The notes under the pieces are model-generated. The model did not search any database. It was given only the letters and a program-made list of their open reading frames with translations, and had not been told where the DNA came from. The translations under genes and the position numbers were made by a program. Of a DNA stretch of 64,000 bases, positions 11,810-23,070 are shown piece by piece; within the stretch, counting starts at the first letter, position 1; each line of letters begins with the position of its first letter. Source of the DNA: Aplidium turbinatum (Eukaryota > Chordata > Ascidiacea > Aplousobranchia > Polyclinidae); contig OU964919.1 of assembly GCA_918807975.1 (NCBI GenBank), positions 15,208,001-15,272,000 of the forward strand, written 5' to 3'.

Positions 11810-11925
11810 TTTCCGGGGCAAGTTGTGCAGCACCATGGGGCAAGCTGTGTAGCACCATGGGGTAAATTGAGCAACACTAGGGGCAAGTTGAGCAACACTA
11901 GGGGCAAGTTGAGCAACATATTAGG
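11810..11925 (+). repeat. Subterminal tandem words GGGGCAAGTTGNGCA
   Basis: GGGGCAAGTTGTGCAGCACC, GGGGCAAGCTGTGTAGCACC, GGGGTAAATTGAGCAACACT and two GGGGCAAGTTGAGCAACA copies follow one another at about 20-bp steps. Inverted relatives (TTGCACAACTTGCCCC) lie at 13250-13290 and 13612-13640. They copy the inner part of the element's own inverted ends. Confidence 0.8.
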
Positions 11926-12573
11926 CTGTGGCAAGCAAAAGTACAGACAATTTAACAAATCAGCTATTTTTACATTCATTCACTATCTCCAGACTTTGAA
12001 ACTATGTAAAAATGGCTAATAGGCTACAACATTTGTAAATTAACAAAGGCGGTTTACAGGAACAGTCATGGGCTCTATCCAAGGGGGGTGAGGGGGGTGA
12101 TCACCCCCCACTAATTGGAGTGGGGGGGTGATCAATGCAAAATCACCCCCCCCCCCCCACTCATTTGGCTTTGAAAAGGTTTTGTGATATTTTATTGATC
12201 AAATTTTGAAAAATATATTTTCGCTGTTAGCACATTTATATTTCATTTCAATATAATTTTTTGGTTTGGCAACCCTGAACTACGAGCCAGGCGTTTACAC
12301 TGTGTTTTAACTTAGTTTGCTTGGTAGCCACTTTAACAAGAAAAAATTCTGCCTCTGCGAATAACTAGAATGACACCGCCAACCAATCAGAACATGTTAT
12401 AAGAGGCTACCGTTCAATTGTGACCTTTCTCGCACTTAGCCAGAGAGTTAAGCTTTGTTTTGAACTTTATTTGGTAATTACAGAAGAAAAAAGAGCAATA
12501 GCAGTTGTGAGAATCGAACCCACGTCAATGAAATGACTACTTTCTAACCCTAACTCCTAAAAAGCCAACCAGC

Positions 12574-12880
12574 TGCCGACTTAGTCGGCAGCAGTGGCCG
12601 AGTGGTTAGCGCGTTGGGCTCACAGTTGAGAGCCTGCATGTTCGACTCCACCCCCCGCACTTGCTGTTGTGTCTCTGGGGAAGAAACTTCACTATAAGTA
12701 TAATTGCCTCTACCCAGTGATCGATTTCGAGTAATGGGTAGTACCAAATTTAAGTCATAAGTATAGTAAACAACCGGAAACAGACATTGCTGTCGGCTGC
12801 AGCGTGAGTCAGGTGTACGTCAGAAGGCGTACACCGATGCATAGCGCTCAAGTCCGTTTTCTCGCAATGCAGGGTAAAAA
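12574..12880 (+). repeat. tRNA-Ser-like SINE, family B
   Basis: GCAGCAGTGGCCGAGTGGTT is a tRNA-Ser/Leu-type box A, and ATGTTCGACTCC serves as box B. The 3' end (CGCAATGCAGGGTAAAAAT, then an A-rich AAACAAATAAAC tail) resembles the 3' ends at 27190 and, inverted, 25450. The flanks CAACCAGCTG and CAAACAGCTG are a likely target duplication. It is nested in the TA-flanked element. Confidence 0.8.
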
Positions 12881-13891
12881 TATGAAAAACAAATAAACAA
12901 ACAGCTGATAAAAAATCCGGCATTTGATTTGTTTTGCATGATCTTCTTTTCGCCCTTTTTCACGTCACGGAAAACGTAGTTTATGATTGGTTCGAGTTTT
13001 CATTTGCAGTGCCGGAATTATTTCTTGTTAAGTGACTACCAGTTTGCTTACCCAAAAATACCCTTTCCGAAACATACTTTGTGAAACGACTTGGAAACCC
13101 TATGCTTCGATCAGAAAGAAGCTGATGCTGCAATGGGGGTCTGGGGGGCGCAGCCCCCCAGAAGTAGAAATGACTATTACGATTTTAGCCCACTGTCCAA
13201 AAATCACTCCCCCGAATTCTAAAAGTGGATAGGGCCCCTGGGAACAGTTGCACATCTTGCCCCGTCATCAATTGCACAACTTGCCCCTTTCACACTTTTT
13301 TTAAGGAACAAAAAATTTCAAGAAAACTAACAAATGTACGAAAAAGTTTTACCTGCAAAAATACAACTACATCATATGTCTACTGCCCCTACTGCTAAAG
13401 TTTGACTAGTTCTACTGTGCATCCAAAAAATCAAACTTTCGTTTGCATCCGAGTTTAGATCCTAAGACCTAAACACCTTATTTCGTTGATCAAGCCCAAC
13501 CTGCCCAAAAAAACTGAAAGCTGCGATTCACGTGCTTTAAAGGCATTATGGTTAGAATATAATAATGGCGATAAAGATTCATTACGCTCGTTATTTCCTT
13601 TCAAACGAGGACTTGCACAACTTGCCCCGTTGCACAAATTACCCCGCCTTCCCCTACTAGGTTTATTAGGCTCATTAACTTGGAAAATTTTGCATGTTTT
13701 GTGCAGGTTTGTGTTATAATGGCGCTATATGGTGGATTTCTTGTTTACAGAAACGCTGCAAATCAAAGACGTGGGCCTACAAAAATAATTAATCAAAAAG
13801 AGCTAGTTCTTTCATACGATTATAATATAGCACTTTCAAAGAAACAATACAAATGGAAAAACTATGTGATGTTTTTGTCTGGTCTAGTCTA

Positions 13892-14690
13892 GGTCCATTG
13901 GAAAGATTTCGAGCCCGTAAATTTTACGGCGTAATACGATCTAGGGCCGGGTCCAAAGGTATTCCCAGGACTTACTGACAACGTTACTGTCTGTGAAGAC
14001 GTGGTAGCCTACTGTATTGTAACCTGAACACAAGGTTCAAGCTCACTCTGTAAAATAACATAAATACAGTAGCCTATTCAGATATGGAAGGCCTACCCTA
14101 TAACAAGTCACGACATGGTTTTGCTATCTGACTGCTATGAGTTCTACCAAAATAAATGTGTATGCAACTAATAACGAAGTAATTTTTGGACAACGTAGCA
14201 GAAATGTTGTTGCAATGTTGTACAGTTTGCGTTATCAACTCACACATAGGCTACTGTATGCAACATCAGCAACGAGATTTGTACACAGTGATCCGATGCA
14301 ATACGTACACAAGGTCATAGCCTATAGTCCAAGGCTACAGATTTCTGTCCAAGGCGGGGACAGGTCCAGTAATACACACTATAAATTCTATGGCACTTTC
14401 TGAGTTCTGATCAAGAGTTTTTTGTTTTGTAAACGTAAAAAAAAGACTAAATGTAGGCTAATTCTTCACCAGAACAAATTCAAAACAAAAGCAGACATTT
14501 TACATTTTGTAAAATTAGAAATATTTTTATTTCAAACAGCCCAAACTTCGATCGTGTAAACTGCGTCTGATCATGCAAAGCTTACTTTGATCAAACTATG
14601 GTAAACACTGAGTGTGAAACTGATTCTGGATGCACTGCTGTCTGCCGCGAGCCAAAGCAGATATAGCCTAAGCCTAGGCCTAATCTATTT
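13892..14690. other. No gene seen
   Basis: AT-rich spacer between the TA-flanked element and the 3' flank of CRAL-TRIO copy 2. Only short open frames occur, with no recognisable domain, splice pattern or repeat boundary. The last 80 bases before the stop of copy 2 match the 3' flank of copy 1. Confidence 0.5.
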
Positions 14691-14777
14691 AATTTCATCG
14701 TTTCCAGAGTTGATCACCAATCGTTGTAATATTAGTTTTAAAATATTGTTGTGGAAATATTGGTTTCACTAACTGCT

Positions 14778-15599
14778 TTATAAAGCAGTGCCTTCGTTAA
14801 GTAAGACAGATTTCCAACGGTTTGTATCAAGCTCTGGGCCTGATCCAGCAAAAAGAAATGGCAACACTGAGCGATCTATCATGGTATACAGCTTAGTAAA
14901 GTCGGTTCCATGAACACAAAATCTTTTCTTGGTTTTTTCTTTCAGGAAAGGTTGAATAATACCAAAGACGACATCAAATATTTTTGGTTGATTGGTGATA
15001 TTTATTCCTTTCAGTCTTATTGGAATGCAATCCTGAATAGTGGAAGAAAATCGTTTAGCTAATAATGGAGACATTTGCTTAACAATTTCTGCGTTGAAGT
15101 AAGCTTGATCTTGTAAGACAATAATTCCATGAATTTGAATTTCTTCATTTTCTAACAAATGATCAATTGACAGAAACATTGATGCAAACATGTCTGTTAA
15201 GCTATTACATCCTTCCAATCCAGGTCGTAAAACAATTACAGTTGAACCATTCTTAGCTTTCCCTTCAATAGGACAGACAACACCTTTTTCTAAAACATCT
15301 TTAATCAAAATTGGGTTGTTGACTTTGTCAAACACTTCAGGCCATTCTCCTCTACGCTTATGATAATCAGTCAAGGCTTGCAATGCACGTTCTTGATCGA
15401 ACTTCCTTGCTCTTAAAAATCTGAGAATGAAAAGATCGTCTTCTCGTACCAATTTTATCTCATGATTCCTTTCCTTGAACGCGTCTCTCAGTTGATCAAT
15501 GGCTGCCAGTCGATCTGCATCGTTTTCCGGTTCATTCAATTCTTCAATAGCTTTTGCAAGCACTTCCTTGGATAGCCTACATTGGTAGCGTGACGTCAT
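14778..15599 (-). CDS. CRAL-TRIO domain lipid-transfer protein, copy 2 (alpha-TTP-like)
   Basis: Predicts 273 residues in one exon; alpha-tocopherol transfer protein has 278. Residues about 20-80 form the CRAL-TRIO N-terminal helical domain (DDLFILRFLRARKFDQERA). Residues about 95-260 form the Sec14-type lipid-binding fold, with GSTVIVLRPG, the pocket-gate stretch DCIPIRLKGINITNQPKIFD and the basic patch KEKTKKRFCVHG, which aligns with the phosphoinositide-contacting region of alpha-TTP. Such proteins carry a single hydrophobic ligand between membranes in the cytosol; the ligand here is unknown. I start at MTSRYQC because all three copies share it with a good context (GCAATGA). A longer in-frame extension would need a TTG start. 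No introns, unlike vertebrate alpha-TTP genes. This is the intact neighbour of copy 1. Confidence 0.9.
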   Translation of the reverse strand: MTSRYQCRLSKEVLAKAIEELNEPENDADRLAAIDQLRDAFKERNHEIKLVREDDLFILRFLRARKFDQERALQALTDYHKRRGEWPEVFDKVNNPILIKDVLEKGVVCPIEGKAKNGSTVIVLRPGLEGCNSLTDMFASMFLSIDHLLENEEIQIHGIIVLQDQAYFNAEIVKQMSPLLAKRFSSTIQDCIPIRLKGINITNQPKIFDVVFGIIQPFLKEKTKKRFCVHGTDFTKLYTMIDRSVLPFLFAGSGPELDTNRWKSVLLNEGTAL

Positions 15600-15689
15600 T
15601 GCTTCTTTTAGTTTACGTAAGTGCAAATTATCTCTTGTTAAATTATCTCACATCATCGTATCTCTTGGACTGAAAAGAAAAGTAACGAC

Positions 15690-15790
15690 AAAATTCTGAA
15701 ATTGACAAAAACACAAAGGAGATTAATAACAACAGTTAGAAGGTGTCAGATGAAATTTGTAGGGCATATTCACAGACAAGGAGATTCAGC
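15690..15790 (+). mobile_element. Short LINE reverse-transcriptase 3' remnant
   Basis: The plus-strand frame gives TVRRCQMKFVGHIHRQGDS, the motif near the C terminus of LINE ORF2 proteins that also appears in the fragment at 5065-6955 as KFAGHILRG. Both ends are ragged. It lies directly upstream of CRAL-TRIO copy 2. Confidence 0.6.
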
Positions 15791-15799
15791 TCTCCCGCT

Positions 15800-16440
15800 G
15801 AAAAAAAACTTCGTCAATTTGGGCAAAAATGTCCAGTTATTTAGGCAAATCAATCTTCGATGTATGTAGGTTAAAGTTAAGTCAGCCTTATTTACCTAAG
15901 TTGAATGTTTTGTTGCCTGTCTGTTCGTAAACTGCTAAGTTGGTAACTGTGGACTTATTGGACCAGGGATCGGAAACCCATGGCTCGCGAACCATATATG
16001 GCTCTTTGTGACGGCATCTAGTTCACAGAAAATTTTATCATAACTTTTCATTACAATTTAAAGCTGAAAATACGATCAGAATGCACCAGATTAGTTGTAC
16101 TTTTCAAATAAAAAATTGGGGAAGGTCCCCCAGACCCCCTACTATTTTTCTCATCTTTAGTAAACACATGGCCTCACTTTTACAACTCATCACCTGCCAC
16201 TACACGTTAATTGTATTAAGTGCTAAAGCATTATTAGGTTCTAACAAAAATACATTTTCAAAATGTACCTATCATCATCATGGCTCTTTTACCTAAAAAG
16301 TTTTCCGGTCTCTATATTAGACTATACAGTATACACTATCTAAGAGATTGTGAGTAATGTTGCGTTTTTAAAAATATATTTGCAAAAACAAAATTTGGGC
16401 AAAATTTGTTCGCACCCCAAAATAATTTACTCTCCTACGG
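15800..16440. repeat. Transposon debris, one clear end only
   Basis: The right end (AAAATAATTTACTCTCCTACGGCTATG, about 16411-16437) resembles the right end of the element at 27539-28768. A hAT-like start CAGGGATCGGAAACCCATGG occurs at about 15964 but has no matching partner. The stretch 16081-16150 resembles the miniature element family of 6176-6656. No gene is visible. Confidence 0.4.
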
Positions 16441-16480
16441 CTATGCTTTTAATATTTGGTTAAAATTAAATGTGGGTAAT

Positions 16481-16613
16481 CTTTACCCACATTGGCTAAC
16501 TTTTACCCACATTGGTTACCTTTTACCCACATTGGCTAACTTTTACGTAAGCTTTACCCACATAGGCCTTAGCTAACCATTACCCAATCTGGGTAATGGT
16601 TAGCTAAGGCCTA
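16481..16613. repeat. 20-bp tandem repeat followed by a perfect 24-bp hairpin
   Basis: TTTTACCCACATTGGCTAAC occurs three times in register (16481-16540) with one or two changes, then a partial copy. It runs into a palindrome: 16563-16586 pairs perfectly with 16590-16613 around the loop ATC, with arms beginning TAGGCCTTAGCTAACC. The arms contain the same CTAACC and TACCCA words as the tandem unit, so the hairpin was probably built from it. Confidence 0.85.
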
Positions 16614-16999
16614 CGTTTTAAGACAGATTTTTGAAACTTTTTCGCTCAAAAGTCTGTTAGAAAATTCGAAAAGTGATTTATTGAAAACAATCTCTTATTA
16701 ATGAATAGAAATACCGTCTCATTCTATGCTTAATGAGAAATCAATTGACAGAATTTTTGTGATGATAGATTTAGTTATATTATATTCAACTTGATCGAAT
16801 CTTGCAATGCTGCTCTAATTAATAGCAGCCTTTAGCTTTAGTGCAAGCTGTTTCAGTTTCAAGGTTTTGCCTAAAACACTTAAAAACCATTAGACAATTG
16901 CTTACAGCCCTCATTCCGATTTGCCCTAACTGTGATCTAAAGTTATAGTTTTAACTGCAAAGCAACACCCGAAGCCATGTTTGAATGATTTAGCCTATA

Positions 17000-17993
17000 G
17001 GGGAGAACCTCCATCAATGGGACAAATTTTGCGTTTTGCTAATTTTTTTAATTTTGTAAAGAAATGCAGTGGTTTTTTTTTTGCAACACTTTTGCCAATG
17101 CATTTTTTTTCAAACAACACTTGGTTTGATTTCATTATCTCCAGTGGTTTAGAAATAACGCACAGTTTTTTTAAGGTTACTCAAAACGTCCCATTGTTGA
17201 ATCTGGCTCCACCATTGGGACAGGCAATTTCTAACAATGGGACAAAATTTATAATCTGTGTAAATGCATATTATAAACTTGATATTCACTTTGTTATTGA
17301 TTATATTACTGTAGTGTATCATTAAAGTTTTCTACATTTTTCTTATCTTCATCATTAAAAATCTTTTTGACACCACAATGAGGTTGAAAACGTAGATTGC
17401 CTTGATCATTATTTGCTTGGGCTTTTTTGTATATGTGTCAATCCAGTTTTTCAATGTTTATCTTGGTATGTCAAATTCTCTTGCTACAGGTCTATTTTTT
17501 CCGGTTTGTATTGCTTTTTCAACTACAGTTTTCATAGTTAAAGGATCTTGTTTCCCTTTTTACGAATGAGTCGAGTTGATTTACAGTGTCCCATTGATGG
17601 GCAAGACTTGCTGTCCCATTGTAAGAAGCCGTCCGCAAATGCAAAAAAAATCAGCTAGATTCTTAAAGACTACCTCACTGACAACAACGTTTTGTCCTAA
17701 GAACTACCAGACATATAGACTATGCTACCATGCGTTTTCAACCTGCTTCGCCAAGTATGTACAAAAATATCTTCAAGACAAGTGACCTATCTTTTTTTAC
17801 TTTGGGTATCAAAAAACACACTTTCTTTAACAAACCAGTCATGCGTGCAAATTGAAGGATCCCACTGTTGGTACAAGCTATAGACTACATGGCGAATTGG
17901 AATTCGTCATGTACGTTGTGCTCGCTTGATCAACCAAGCGTGGGAGACCAAGTGTCCCATTGTAGAATCGTCCCAATGATGGAGGTTCTCCCC
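17000..17993. mobile_element. TA-flanked DNA transposon with GGGGAGAACCTCCATCA ends
   Basis: The left GGGGAGAACCTCCATCAATG and inverted right GGGGAGAACCTCCATCATTG ends differ at one base and lie next to TA on both sides. AATGGGAC or its complement GTCCCATT recurs at least eight times inside. No transposase is seen. The design (TA target, GGGGA start, end words repeated inside) matches the element at 11598-13654. Confidence 0.8.
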
Positions 17994-17999
17994 TACAAT

Positions 18000-18650
18000 G
18001 TAAAACTAATCTCAAGCAGAAGTATTCGATAAAACCCCCCCTGACTTTCATTTAACTGAACTACTAGCTTCAGCAAGTCAAGCTTATGCTTCTATGTGTG
18101 CGTATGTTCACTTGTGTTTGACTTAGTTACATTGAACAAAGCATTGGCTAAAAATTAACAAACTTGTGTTAGCCTGTTTCAAATGGCTTTAACTATTTTT
18201 TTACTCTGCCACATAATCTTCTTTATTGCTTCCATCAGGGATAACTAAACTATTTTAGGTATCCCTGGCTTCGATAGATCGAAACGACAATTTTAGATTA
18301 CCAAAAAAGCAAATATTTTGCGTTCAGAATGATTAGGCCTTTTGTTCACGTGAAGGTAGTGAAAGTCAGTATCAGCAGACTACAACAAATTGCCAAAATG
18401 ACATCATTTTTCAAAAACGCCAAGGGCCGATGTCACAATTCGCGTCATGTTTCAACAATGACGACTTGATTGAAGTGTTTTCTTCAGCACACATGTTAGG
18501 GATGTATTCACATGTATTCCGTGACCATTATTATCAAAACAACAAGGCTTTCATAAACCCTTCGTGATGTCACATTAACTCACAGGCACAAAAAGATGTG
18601 ACCTCAAGCCTAATATGATGGGATATACTCTGGGCCGTGTTAACCGTTGT
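18000..18650. other. No gene seen
   Basis: AT-rich spacer between the TA-flanked element and R1 copy c. I see no open frame with recognisable content, no RNA gene and no repeat boundary. Confidence 0.5.
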
Positions 18651-20410
18651 TAACCCCTCGGCCGAAAGGGGACAAGATTGTTTGGGCGGCCACTTATTTT
18701 AATTTGTTTCATGTTTATTGACTGTTTAAGAAAGAAAAAAGCTGCTACAGAAGCTTGATAGATTAATAATCAATAGCTTAACTGTGTTTACTGTTTTCAA
18801 AATCCCCAGCTGAGGGCCCACATCTGTCTAGAGGCCCACACACATTTAGTTTGTGCAGCGTTTTTCCGCTTGTAAATTTATAGGCTATGTAACATATAAT
18901 ATGTATTTTTTTTCAATTTTACAAAATTTTCTCGCTCGCTTTGTTCGCTTAATCACTTTTTATTGATATAACTAGCTACGTTGGACATGCATAGTTTTAG
19001 AAAGTGGATTAAAGGAGTAACATTTTTTGTGTCCAACAAAAACTAACCCAATTATGTAATATTTCGAAGTAAGCACTGCTCACTCAACTAGCCTAGTTAA
19101 TAAGAATTAAATTGATAAATTTCAGTGTTAATGAACATAGGCTACAAAGTGAAATGTGCCGTAAAAACAGTGATGTACGTGTATACAAAAAATATTGACG
19201 CTGGCAGCGTAAACGCAAACGTTCGAAAAAGCATACGCCGTATGCGTCCACGTAACTTGTAAAAAAAGTTGGCGGCGTCAGCGTCAGCACATACACTAGC
19301 GTAAACTCATTTTGTTTGCTCGATGCCAAACATTCACACGGTATAAACCACTCGAAACAAACAAGTTTTATTTTGAATTTCCACGAAGAAACACAAGCAT
19401 CTGAAAGTGTTCATCTGAGATTTTGCTGCGTTTTGGTTCTAATATGTCTTTGCCCATTGAAAACATTCTTTCAACTTATGCAAAATTTGGAAAGTTTGTT
19501 TGAAAACAAAAAAAAATGCAAACAACAGCTCAGACATTAAAAAGTATACGTTGACGTTATACGCTAAAAAACCGCGAAAACTTTACGGCGTAGCCTCAAG
19601 CAACAACTATCAAAAAAAATGTGGCCGTAAGCGTTAGCGTAAACAAAAAGTCTATGCTGCAAGTATACCGCGTATACGCAGCCTACATCTCTGCGTAAAA
19701 ATAGGTGAAGCAAAGGTGAAGACATCTAGCCTACACATGCATTTTCGATGTTCTAGCCTACTGAAAGGCTACGCCATGCTAACCTACCCCATGCTAGGCT
19801 ATACAAATTTTCAAAAAATAAATTTTTAAATTCTTTCTGTGGTCGTGAATGAAGTTTTTTAATAGTAGGCTAACTTAAATTTTAAACAATATTTTATACC
19901 CAAATCTAGCATTAATTTTATGAATTTGGTTATCTGTAGACCTACAAAGCGACCTGTGGTTACATACAAAGTGTGCATTTTGGTAACAAAGACATTAGGG
20001 CCCTATTGCACCAAAAATGACAAAATCAAGGATATAATTGTCAAAATATTTTTGGGAGCAAGCCACCCACACCCCCTACCCAACTTTACTTTTTCAGACA
20101 CTATGTTTTACATTGTCCATTTCTCTTGTAAATTTTGCTTTGTTAAAACGTTGGTCCTTCCCCAACTCTTTTCAGACCCACTGCTGCATTGTGGGCTTTT
20201 TTAGTTTTTTTTTTCTAAAAAATCTTAAAGCTGTTAACTCTTTGCTAAAATGATAAATATAAATTTTTATGCATACCGGTACATTGAAAGAGTTTGCGGC
20301 AATAAATTAACGCTTTCTTGTCCTATTTTTGAAACCCTTCACTAAACACAAAAACCCACTAATGGATTATTAGAGGAGGCAAGATGGTGCTGACAAGGCC
20401 TTGGCCATAG
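18650..20410 (+). repeat. R1 repeat, copy c
   Basis: Collinear with R1 copy b: 18690-18990 with 7040-7330, 19080-19160 with 7490-7580, 19700-19990 with 7600-7930 and 20100-20410 with 8000-8290. It is more diverged than copies a and b are from each other. A hAT element has inserted at 19168-19693. It lies between CRAL-TRIO copies 2 and 3. From 20420 to 20980 nothing is seen beyond AT-rich sequence. Confidence 0.65.
19168..19693. mobile_element. Miniature hAT element, 526 bp
   Basis: The ends CAGTGATGTACGTGTATAC and, inverted, CAGAGATGTAGGCTGCGTAT are related. The target duplication CGTAAAAA is exact (19160-19167 and 19694-19701). The interior holds repeated GTATACG and GCGTAAAC words near both ends, likely subterminal transposase-binding repeats. 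R1 copy b at about 7575-7595 shows the empty site. Confidence 0.85.
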
Positions 20411-20990
20411 CCTACTTTTATTTGCAATTGTTATTAAATTCGTTACACCTAGCCTATATTTTTACTGAAATACGTAAACTTAATTAATATCTTGATGTAC
20501 GGTAGTAGAATGAGCAATGTATTACTTTGAAACACTACATATTTTTCAGTTTTTGATTATCTAACCCTAACCCAAATTCCTACCCTAGAGATATCTAAAG
20601 AAGAGGATGCGAAGGCTTTTATTACGTGACAATAGAAGGGCTTCCGTTTATCATAAATAATTTATGTTTGTTATAAAATTGGCACCGATAGTAATTTAAT
20701 AAACCTTGTTATGATAACCTGCATTGCGCTATTAGCATCAAGCCTGGATGTTCACTGCATGCTCATAGTTACTTAATTGTTAATTCAACTTCCCGTATAC
20801 TTGCTTTACACTTAAATTACTGCAAAGGTTTTATTTAAAAAATAGCTTACTGGTAACCTTTCAACTGTTTTTCTAAACAAGTATTCTTTAAATATGCTCT
20901 ACATAACATTTGTTAACTGTCTTCTGTAACTAACTGTATCAGCTGCACGACAAAACTTTCTGCAATTTAAAAAAAAATTTCTGTTTACCA

Positions 20991-21258
20991 CAGGGCCGGA
21001 TTTAGCTGATGGGGGGCCCGGGGCACTTTTAGATCGGAGGGCCCCCGTGCAAAAAAATTTTTGCGCCTACGGCGCGAAAAACCATCTCTACGTCTGCAGT
21101 AGCATCAGTCCAGTACTGCACAGCATTTTGCAGAAACTTTAAAGGCCAAAACAAAAAAAATAACACAAAATCACATTTTTTTCCACATAGGAGGGCCCTT
21201 CAAAAGTCGGGGGGCCCGGAGCAACTGCCCCCTCTGCCACCCCCTAAATCCGGGCCTG
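20991..21258. mobile_element. Miniature hAT element, 268 bp
   Basis: CAGGGCCGGATTTAG at the left is mirrored by CTAAATCCGGGCCTG at the right. The 8-bp duplication GTTTACCA is exact (20983-20990 and 21259-21266). A GGGGGGCCCGG word occurs inside both ends. There is no coding sequence. Confidence 0.9.
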
Positions 21259-21544
21259 GTTTACCACGGTACCAACTACCGTCCTTTTAGTGTCGTGAGA
21301 ATAAGACAATCGTTGTGATCTTTTGCATTCCCTTCTTTAGATTTTCCTGCCCTACCCCTATCCGTTGCTGGTTTGAAACGCGCATGCGTTAGATTGGTTA
21401 GAACCTAGTTGCCAGCTAAACAAAATGTGATTAAGCGAGCAAGAATGGGTTGCGAAATTCGAGAAACCTTGCATCTTTTTAATCGTCTTTTTAGGGACAC
21501 GGACACGTGACCAAATGCCCTCTTGGATCCGCTACTGCTTGAAA

Positions 21545-21808
21545 TAATAATAATCATGCTTTTATTTGCGTCCATTGCGATAACATACAGACCACTGCGA
21601 TCACAGATGTGATACAGCAGAAGACAGGAAGCAGCGAAATGACATATAGTCTTTGAGTCAGCAGCTCCTCTTGTATTGGGTTGCCATTAGTTTACTTTGC
21701 GGAGACACAACCGCGTACTCTCCAGCGGTTGTCGAACCCACGACCTTTCGAACATCGCACAGACGTTCTCACCACTCAGCTATACGCAGCCGACGACAAT
21801 GAAACCAT
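21545..21808 (-). repeat. tRNA-derived SINE, family C
   Basis: On the minus strand it opens GTCGGCTGCGTATAGCTGAG with box A, then GTGGGTTCGACAACC as box B, and ends in CGCAATGGACGCAAATAAAA followed by an ATT-rich tail. The head matches the copy at 24812-25023. Confidence 0.75.
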
Positions 21809-21992
21809 CAACGTCCCTAGACTCTATCGTATGCCACAGTGTCGATTGAGATTTCGCAGGATAAAAGCTTAATTATTGCCTGTACAGGTAACCGGGGATC
21901 CGTTTTCAGGAGGTCAGTGAAAGTTTTCGAATTTTCAGCATGATTGATAAATTATGACAAAAAAAATTGGTTGTGCTTTATTCGTTTATTTC

Positions 21993-22600
21993 CAGTGATT
22001 CTCAAACTGTGTGTCGCGAAGCCCTAGAGCGTCTTTAAAAATTTCAAATGGCGTCGCAGAAAGGTTCGGTTTTCTAACTAAAAAAATTATGTAAAAGAGT
22101 TAGATCTTTTATAAGGTTGTATGTAGGTATGTTCAACTGAATTATTTTGAGACAGCAGATTGTTGATCAATGCTTAATTTAAAGAGGCAAACATTAAGTT
22201 AGCATTCTATCAGCACTCACAGTTTTGCCAGGATTTTGACTACAAATAAAAAGTGAGAAATTATTGGTAACTTAAAGGTCACAAAATTTTTATTAATTTT
22301 TTCTAAAATTTATAGAAAAACATTAAATCAGCATATAGATTACTGATTTTTGATTCTGTGTGCCAACATATAGCTTATACCGGTAACATAAATTCGTCAA
22401 TGTCATCAATCGCCATAAGTGCGTTGCGAGTTCAGTAAATTATTTTGAGTGTGTCGCTTCGAAACTTTTGAAGCATTTGTTTCCGTTGATAAACGCGACA
22501 TGGCTCACTAAAATTTCAGATAAAATTTTTGTTAAAGGTCCTTGACCACTTCAAGGGCACCAAAAAGGGTCTGCCAAAATCAAAAGGTTGTGAACCACTG
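21993..22600. mobile_element. Miniature hAT element, about 608 bp
   Basis: CAGTGATTCTCAAACTGTG at the left pairs with the inverted right end CAGTGGTTCACAACCTTTTG, a common hAT end type. The flanks TTTATTTC and TTTTAAAT are only a weak duplication, so the insertion is old. No coding sequence. Confidence 0.6.
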
Positions 22601-22649
22601 TTTTAAATTATGCCCCACTATGATGTGATTACTGCGCTGTGATGCTTTC

Positions 22650-22935
22650 CAATTTTTGTTGCTTTCCAAGAAGTTTCAAGATCAAGCGGCGCTGTTTCGA
22701 CTCTTGAGGTGTGCGTTTGAGTGACGTATTTTAAGGACTGCTCTCCGTTCAGCGGCACCTAATGCATGGAATAATTTCCCGGCAACAACATTTTATCAAT
22801 CGAAATTAAATCCTACACTGTGTCAATCTCGGTAACCGGCCCTGAGTTAAAAGCCTCTACAAGTAGGCCTATGCGAAACTACCAGGAATAACCTATCAAG
22901 GCTTTGTCAGTCCAAGGATAAAGATTCAACATCAA
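22650..22935 (+). repeat. tRNA-derived SINE, family A, diverged copy
   Basis: From AAGTTTCAAGATCAAGCGGC through box B (GCTGTTTCGACTC) and CCGTTCAGCGGCA to AAAGATTCAACATCAACC it matches the reverse complement of 52288-52602. The 5' tRNA head is weak or missing. Confidence 0.75.
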
Positions 22936-23070
22936 CCAAACAACACTCTATCTCGAGATAATTGTAAGCCTACGTGATTTCGTTATATTTTTTGCAGGGA
23001 GTCATCAATATACATATTTAACGTAGGCTATACAAAAAGTAAGTTGATTGGTTCATTTTTTTTAGATATT

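Larger units (their letters stand above)
11598..13654. mobile_element. TA-flanked DNA transposon with GGGGAAGGCGGGG ends
   Basis: The ends GGGGAAGGCGGGGCAA and, inverted, GGGGAAGGCGGGGTAA are nearly identical and lie directly next to TA on both sides (11596-11597 and 13655-13656). This is the target preference of Tc1/mariner-type elements. Words such as GGGGCAAGTTGAGCA repeat inside both ends. A SINE sits at 12574-12880. No transposase is seen, so the element is nonautonomous and its class is inference. A short C/G tract at 12080-12160 contains GGGTGATCACCC. Confidence 0.75.

Noticed and set aside
11780-11930. Possible CRISPR-like array of 20-bp units
   Set aside because: The units have no spacers and copy the terminal repeat of the surrounding transposon.
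12580-12660. Possible tRNA-Ser gene
   Set aside because: The head has A and B boxes but no proper acceptor stem, and it continues into a SINE body with a tail.
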